Shown: positions 43,125 through 47,493 of the stretch, piece by piece | Layout: every line of letters starts with the position of its first letter | Numbering within the stretch: the first letter of the stretch is position 1 | Origin: Nitrospirota bacterium | GTDB lineage: Bacteria; Nitrospirota; Leptospirillia; Leptospirillales; Leptospirillaceae | DNA length: 47,493 nucleotides | Reading direction: 5' to 3' | Assembly (NCBI GenBank): GCA_027415345.1 | Contig: DAIBTC010000003.1 | Coordinates: 1 to 47,493 of the forward strand | Position numbers and translations under genes: made by a program | Notes under the pieces: model-generated | The model's database searches: none | Told to the model about the DNA's origin: nothing | The model's input: the letters and a program-made list of their open reading frames with translations, nothing else

Positions 43125-44498
43125 TCATTCCTTCCCGTCTTCCTTCTCCCCCCCCTCCCACATGCGGATCTTTCTGTGAAGGGAGGTCCGGTCGACACCC
43201 AGACGGGCGGAGGCCCTGGCTATATTTCCCCCGCACCGCGCCAGGACCTCCATGACGTAGCTTCGCTCGAAGCGGTCCCGGGCCTCCCTTAAGGGGAGCT
43301 CCGGCTGCGGGAGGGCCTCCGGGGCCAGATCCGGAAGACTTCCGGGAAGCATCCCGCGAAGGTCCTCCTCCTCCACCACCGGCCCCGGAACCAGGATCAG
43401 GAGCCTCTCGACAAGATTCTTGAGCTCCCGGACATTGCCCGGCCAGGAATGGGCGCCAAGGCGCGAAAGGGCTCCCGGGGAAAACTCCTTGGGCCGGTGG
43501 CCCGAATCCCTGGAGAGAAGACGGACGAAATGCTCGACAAGCCCGGGAATGTCCTCCCGATGGTCCCGGAGGGGGGGAACCGGAACCTGGACCACATTGA
43601 GGCGGTAGTAGAGATCCTCCCGGAAGAGGCGGGAGGCGATCATTTCGGAAAGGTTCCGGTTGGAGGCGGAGACCACCCGCACGTCGAGCGGAATGGAATG
43701 GCTCCCCCCGACCCGGACCACCGCCCGTTCCTGGAGGACCCTCAGGAGTTTGGCCTGCAGGCCGAAACTCATGTCCCCGATCTCGTCGAGGAAAAGCGTC
43801 CCTCCTGAAGCCTGCTCGAACTTTCCCTTCCGGAGCGAAAGGGCCCCCGTGAAGGCCCCCCGTTCGTGGCCGAAGAGCTCGCTTTCGATCAGTGTCTCGG
43901 GAATGGCGGCGCAGTTGATGTCCACGAAGGGTCCCTTGGCCCGCGGGGAGGCCCGGTGAATGGCCCGGGCCACCAGCTCCTTTCCGGTTCCGTTTTCCCC
44001 CGAGACCAGCACCCACCCTTCGGTGGGAGCCACCCGGGCGATGAGCTCGCGAAGCCGCTCCATCGCGGGGGACTGGCCCACCAGCTCGGACTGGACCGTG
44101 ATCCGCTCCCGGAGATCCCGGTTCTCCCGTTCGAGGGCCCGCTGCCTCAGGGCGTTGCCGGCCACGGTCAGCACCCGGTCGAGGGAGAAGGGCTTCTCGA
44201 TGTAGTCGAAGGCTCCGGATTTCAAGGCCCGGACGGCCGTTTCGATGGTTCCGTGGCCGCTCATCACCACCACCGCCGGGGGATCGGGTTCCTTCAGGAT
44301 CTCTCCCAGGAGGGTGATCCCGTCCTCCTCGCCCAGCCAGATGTCGAGCAGGACGAGATCCGGAGGATCACTGTCCAGGATCGCCCGGGCCTCTCCCCGG
44401 GATCCCGCCACCGAGACCCTGTAGCCTTCATCCTCGAGAACCGAGGAGAGGGTCTTCCGGAGTGCGGCTTCATCATCCGTCACAAGAATGTGGTCCAC
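43125..44498 (-). CDS. ntrX: NtrC-family response regulator (NtrX-like)
   Basis: The 457-residue product has a receiver domain (1-120; Asp8-Asp9 pair, phosphorylation site Asp52, KPF loop). The sigma54-interacting AAA+ domain (about 140-375) shows Walker A GENGTGKE, the sigma54 contact loop GAFTGA and Walker B GGTLFLDEIGD. A Fis-type HTH follows (about 415-450, NIARASARLGVDRTSLHRKI). The start is GTG 44498, immediately after the histidine-kinase stop, with AGGGAG upstream. No sigma54 promoter is evident in this window, so its targets lie elsewhere. Confidence 0.93.
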   Translation of the reverse strand: MDHILVTDDEAALRKTLSSVLEDEGYRVSVAGSRGEARAILDSDPPDLVLLDIWLGEEDGITLLGEILKEPDPPAVVVMSGHGTIETAVRALKSGAFDYIEKPFSLDRVLTVAGNALRQRALERENRDLRERITVQSELVGQSPAMERLRELIARVAPTEGWVLVSGENGTGKELVARAIHRASPRAKGPFVDINCAAIPETLIESELFGHERGAFTGALSLRKGKFEQASGGTLFLDEIGDMSFGLQAKLLRVLQERAVVRVGGSHSIPLDVRVVSASNRNLSEMIASRLFREDLYYRLNVVQVPVPPLRDHREDIPGLVEHFVRLLSRDSGHRPKEFSPGALSRLGAHSWPGNVRELKNLVERLLILVPGPVVEEEDLRGMLPGSLPDLAPEALPQPELPLREARDRFERSYVMEVLARCGGNIARASARLGVDRTSLHRKIRMWEGGEKEDGKE

Positions 44499-46730
44499 TC
44501 ACGTCTCCCTTCGGTGCGCCGCCCTCTCGGCCGGGGGGGCCGGTTCGGGAACGGGAAGCTCGATGGTGAAGACCGCCCCCGATGGAGAGGCCGGGGCATG
44601 GGTGATCGTCCCCCTGTGCTCGCTCACGATTCTCTGGACGATGGCGAGCCCCAGCCCCATCCCGGCGTCGCGGGTCGAAAAGTAGGGAAGGAAGATCCGG
44701 TCGACCGCCTCCGGGGGGATTCCCGGACCGCTGTCCTCGACCTGGATCCGGAGGGTGCTCCGGCCGAAATCGTGGGTGACGGCGATCCGGATCCGGCCCT
44801 CTCCCTTCATCGCGGAGATGGCGTTTTCGAAGAGGTTCGAAAAGACCCTCCGAAGGGCCTGGGGGTCGATCCAGATGTCGGGGGGGTTGCGGTCGATCTC
44901 CACCTCGAACTCGACCCCCCGGTGGGCCGAACGGTAGAGGACGACGCTTTCGAGAAGGACCGGTTCGACCGAGGCCAGGACCGGCCGGCTTTCCGGAAGA
45001 CGGGCGAAGGTCGAGAATTCGTCGACCAGGTGCTTGATCCCGGCGACCTCCGAGATGATCGTCTGGATCGACTCCTCGAAGACACGGGCGAGGTCGGAGG
45101 CATTTTCGGAAAACTTCCGCCGGAGACGCTCCGCCGCGAGCTGGATCGGGGTCAGGGGATTCTTGATCTCGTGGGCGATCCGCTGGGCCACCTCCCGCCA
45201 GGCCAGCGCCTTCTGGGCATTCAAAAGTGTGGTCACGTCGTCGAAGACGACGACGGCCCCTGCCCCCGGGTCCTCGAACCGGTTGTAGCGCATCCGGAAG
45301 GTCTGGGGAGGTTCCGTCCCCACCGTCACCTCCTCCTCGACGTGGAGCCCCCCCGACATGAGGACCCGGTCGATCCAGAGATCGAAGGTGTGGAAGGCGG
45401 GATGGATGACCTCACCCAGGGGCCTGCCCAGGACGAAGGAGCGGGGAATTCCCAGGATTTCTTCTGCCGAGCGGTTGAAGGTGGTGACGATCTTCTCCCG
45501 GTTTAAGGAAAAGACCCCTGTTCCGATGTGTTCGAGCACCTTTTCCATGTACTCCCGCCGGTGGGACAGCTCCCGGTTGGTATTGGTGAGTGTCTCGCTT
45601 GAAAGGGCCAGGTCCGAGGTCATCTGGTTGAAGGACTCCACCAGGGCCCCGAACTCCTCCTCCCCTGTTAAAGGAACCCGGACGGACAGGTTTCCCCGGG
45701 CCACCTCGTCGGTGGCCTTTTCCAGGGCCAGGAGGGGGCGGGTGATCCGGCGGGCCAGAAAGAGCCCGAACCAGATGGCCCCGAAGATGATCATCAGGGT
45801 GATCATGAAAAAGACCAGGAGATAGGACTGGCGGATGGGATTTCGGAACTGGCGGAGCTCCCGGTAGTCCGAAAAGGCGTGGGTCAGGGTGGCGAGCTTT
45901 CGGGAGAAGGCCTCCGGAACGAAGGCGTCCACCACCAGGACGGCAGGGCCCTCTGGACCTTCAAGGCCGACCGGATAGAAGCCCCGGACAAGGTCCCCCA
46001 CGCCCGTATGGGTGACCCGGCTCTTCCCGGTTCCTGTCACCGATCCGAGTTCGCCGGCCGTTGGAGCGTCGAGAAGGCGCACATTGAGATCGACCGCCCG
46101 GGCGATGAGGGCCGGAGCTCCGGGAGCCGTCCTGTAGAGCTCGAGGCCGGAGAGGCCAAGCTCCCGCTTTTTCTTTTCGAGAAAGTCGCGGAGGGTTTCT
46201 CCCTCCTGGTTGTCCCGGGCCACAAGAAGGTCGGAGAGGACCCGGGCGGTCCGCAAGGTGTCGCGCCGGGTCTCGCGATAATACTCCCGGGAGACGGAGG
46301 CCGAGGCCCGGAGGGAATCGGAGACGGGGAAGCTGAACCACCGCTGGACCGAGGTGTTCAAAAAGCCCGAGGCCACGATGAAGAGAAGGAGGGAGGGGAT
46401 CAGGACCATGAGGAGGAAGGAGCCGATCAGGCGCGCCTGGAACCCTCCCCCGAACCCTGATCCGGACCGGTTCCAGTAGACCTTCGCCACATTCCGGAGA
46501 AGGACATAGAGGAGAAGGACGGCCAATACCACATCGATGTTGAAGAGGAAGACGACGACCACCCGGGCCATGAGGTTCGATCCTCCGGGACGGGCCGCGT
46601 GCTGGTACTCGAGACCGGTCACCAGAAGAAGGGCCAGAAGGATCGTACCGACCAGGACGGGGAGGGAGGAGAAGAGGCTCCGGGGAAATCCCCCCGTCCT
46701 GTTTCCTCCGGAGGAGCGTTCGGGGCCCAT
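44499..46730 (-). CDS. ntrY: NtrY-like sensor histidine kinase
   Basis: The 743-residue product has three N-terminal membrane helices (about 22-42, 54-82 and 100-125), an extracytoplasmic region (about 126-305) and a fourth helix (about 306-330). HAMP (about 331-385) and PAS (about 400-500) domains follow. The His is in IAHEIKNPLTPIQ, the ATP-binding boxes are NLFENAISAM, DSGPGIPPEA and GMGLGLAIV. It would phosphorylate the adjacent NtrX-like regulator. NtrYX systems are tied to nitrogen, redox or envelope signals; the ligand here is unknown. Confidence 0.93.
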   Translation of the reverse strand: MGPERSSGGNRTGGFPRSLFSSLPVLVGTILLALLLVTGLEYQHAARPGGSNLMARVVVVFLFNIDVVLAVLLLYVLLRNVAKVYWNRSGSGFGGGFQARLIGSFLLMVLIPSLLLFIVASGFLNTSVQRWFSFPVSDSLRASASVSREYYRETRRDTLRTARVLSDLLVARDNQEGETLRDFLEKKKRELGLSGLELYRTAPGAPALIARAVDLNVRLLDAPTAGELGSVTGTGKSRVTHTGVGDLVRGFYPVGLEGPEGPAVLVVDAFVPEAFSRKLATLTHAFSDYRELRQFRNPIRQSYLLVFFMITLMIIFGAIWFGLFLARRITRPLLALEKATDEVARGNLSVRVPLTGEEEFGALVESFNQMTSDLALSSETLTNTNRELSHRREYMEKVLEHIGTGVFSLNREKIVTTFNRSAEEILGIPRSFVLGRPLGEVIHPAFHTFDLWIDRVLMSGGLHVEEEVTVGTEPPQTFRMRYNRFEDPGAGAVVVFDDVTTLLNAQKALAWREVAQRIAHEIKNPLTPIQLAAERLRRKFSENASDLARVFEESIQTIISEVAGIKHLVDEFSTFARLPESRPVLASVEPVLLESVVLYRSAHRGVEFEVEIDRNPPDIWIDPQALRRVFSNLFENAISAMKGEGRIRIAVTHDFGRSTLRIQVEDSGPGIPPEAVDRIFLPYFSTRDAGMGLGLAIVQRIVSEHRGTITHAPASPSGAVFTIELPVPEPAPPAERAAHRRET

Positions 46731-46733
46731 GGG

Positions 46734-47493
46734 TCAGGAGACCCCCGCAATGTGGCCGAGACCGGTGAGAAAGGGTCCCCAGTCCTCGGGACGCCGGGGC
46801 AGCGGAACCACCCCGGAGGCGGTGAGGGTGAAGGCCCCCATGAGTCCTCCCCGGCCCGTCTCCCGGATCCTCACCCGGGCCTGGGGGGCGGGGCCTGTGA
46901 GACTGGCCCAGAGCCTGCCACGGATCCGTGACTCTCCGACTGTCACCTCCACCGGTCGGGCTTCGAGCAGGCCGGGGACCATGGAAAGGATCACCCGGAG
47001 GTCGCGAAGATTGCGGCCTCCCACGGAAATTTCCTGCGAGGTGACCACCGCCCGGGCCCGGAGACGGTTGATGGGTCCATGGAGATAGCTCCGGAAGGCG
47101 AGCCGGCCCCCCGGGAGGGGGGTCCCCCCGGCAAGGAGGGGGGCCAGGGAACGGAGGTCGACGGTTCCCCGCACGAAGAGGCTGGCCAAGGGCTCTGTGC
47201 CGAAAGAGAGGAGCTGGCCCTGGACGGACAGACCCCCTCCCGGAGACCGGGTCCGGATCTCGAGGTCCGGAACTCCTCCCTCGGCAAAGGTCGCCGTGGC
47301 ACGAAGGGAAGAGGAGGAGAGGCTCCGGCCGGAGACCTCCGCCTCAAGGCGCCCCTTGGGAACCTCGAGACGGAAGCGGTTCATGAAGAGGTTCGGCCGG
47401 AGAAGGGCCCGGTCGGCGTGGAGCGTCATCCCCAGCCCCCGGGAGGGGAGCCTCAGGGAGAGATCGCTCCGGACAAGAGAGATGCGTCGGATG
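46734..47493 (-). CDS. AsmA/TamB/DUF3971-like protein, 3' part only
   Basis: The reading frame is open past the track's ATG (47429) to the window end, so this is the C-terminal 252 residues of a longer protein. It consists of repeated beta-rich segments such as RGRLWASLTG, VRGTVDLRSLAPLLAGG and LRARAVVTSQEISVGGRNLRDLRV, the style of AsmA- and TamB-type proteins. Those proteins bridge the periplasm and move lipids or help outer-membrane biogenesis. It ends 4 nt before ntrY. Exact family and start lie outside the window. Confidence 0.6.
   Translation of the reverse strand, partial: IRRISLVRSDLSLRLPSRGLGMTLHADRALLRPNLFMNRFRLEVPKGRLEAEVSGRSLSSSSLRATATFAEGGVPDLEIRTRSPGGGLSVQGQLLSFGTEPLASLFVRGTVDLRSLAPLLAGGTPLPGGRLAFRSYLHGPINRLRARAVVTSQEISVGGRNLRDLRVILSMVPGLLEARPVEVTVGESRIRGRLWASLTGPAPQARVRIRETGRGGLMGAFTLTASGVVPLPRRPEDWGPFLTGLGHIAGVS

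Overview
The window is GC-rich, tightly packed bacterial chromosome from a Gram-negative organism. BamD, several lipoproteins, a class A penicillin-binding protein and exported c-type cytochromes show a double membrane. The mix of family GH57 alpha-glucan enzymes, many TTG starts and periplasmic cytochromes would fit a Nitrospirota lineage of the Leptospirillum type. That assignment is an impression from protein content, not a measurement. I see no insertion sequences, phage genes, integrases or CRISPR arrays; almost everything looks like core genome in short, translationally coupled operons.

Layout. 1-1.7 kb: a DUF4384-type lipoprotein gene (-) diverges from a small gene (+) for a protein built of ten-residue repeats. 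1.7-12 kb (-): an alpha-glucan island with a small membrane protein, glgC, two GH57 enzymes, a galT homologue, a divergent class II aldolase and, after a 350-bp gap, a GH57 branching enzyme. 12.2-19.1 kb (-): a complete F-type ATP synthase operon, atpZ/I-like-B-E-F-H-A-G-D-C, with a strong predicted promoter. 19.3-20.5 kb: a DUF4149 membrane protein gene converges on, and overlaps, a phosphoglycolate-phosphatase-like gene. 20.5-27.7 kb (-): gap-pgk-tpi-secG-oppA-oppB-oppC. 27.8-29.4 kb (+): two di-heme cytochromes with the signatures of TsdB and TsdA (thiosulfate dehydrogenase). 29.4-33.9 kb (-): a membrane protein with a ribbon-helix-helix-like N-terminus, PBP1A, a 45-residue membrane protein missed by the ORF track, pyrE and tRNA-Leu(GAG). 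33.9-41.9 kb (-): an MFS transporter, a GH15 glucoamylase, an APC permease, a PstS-like binding protein, a small membrane protein, a CysG-N/Met8-like protein and BamD. 42.0-43.0 kb (+): a KASIII-like synthase. 43.1-47.5 kb (-): an NtrX/NtrY-type two-component pair and an AsmA/TamB-like gene that runs off the window end.

How the genes work together. ADP-glucose made by GlgC would feed glycogen synthesis (no synthase gene lies here). The GH57 branching enzyme, 4-alpha-glucanotransferase and amylase-like enzyme, plus the apparently cytoplasmic GH15 glucoamylase, would shape and degrade the polymer. The gap-pgk-tpi genes and the aldolase link this store to triose phosphates. The cytochrome pair would bring thiosulfate electrons into a respiratory chain whose proton gradient drives the ATP synthase.

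Several sigma70-like promoters with exact 17-bp spacers are readable by eye: ahead of the decad-repeat gene, the glgC operon, the atp operon, gap, tsdBA, the 45-residue gene and fabH. The least explained items are the ten-residue-repeat protein, the separately transcribed 45-residue membrane protein, the membrane-anchored ribbon-helix-helix-like protein, and the GalT homologue inside a glycogen operon. All functions are read from the sequence and family knowledge; no searches were run.
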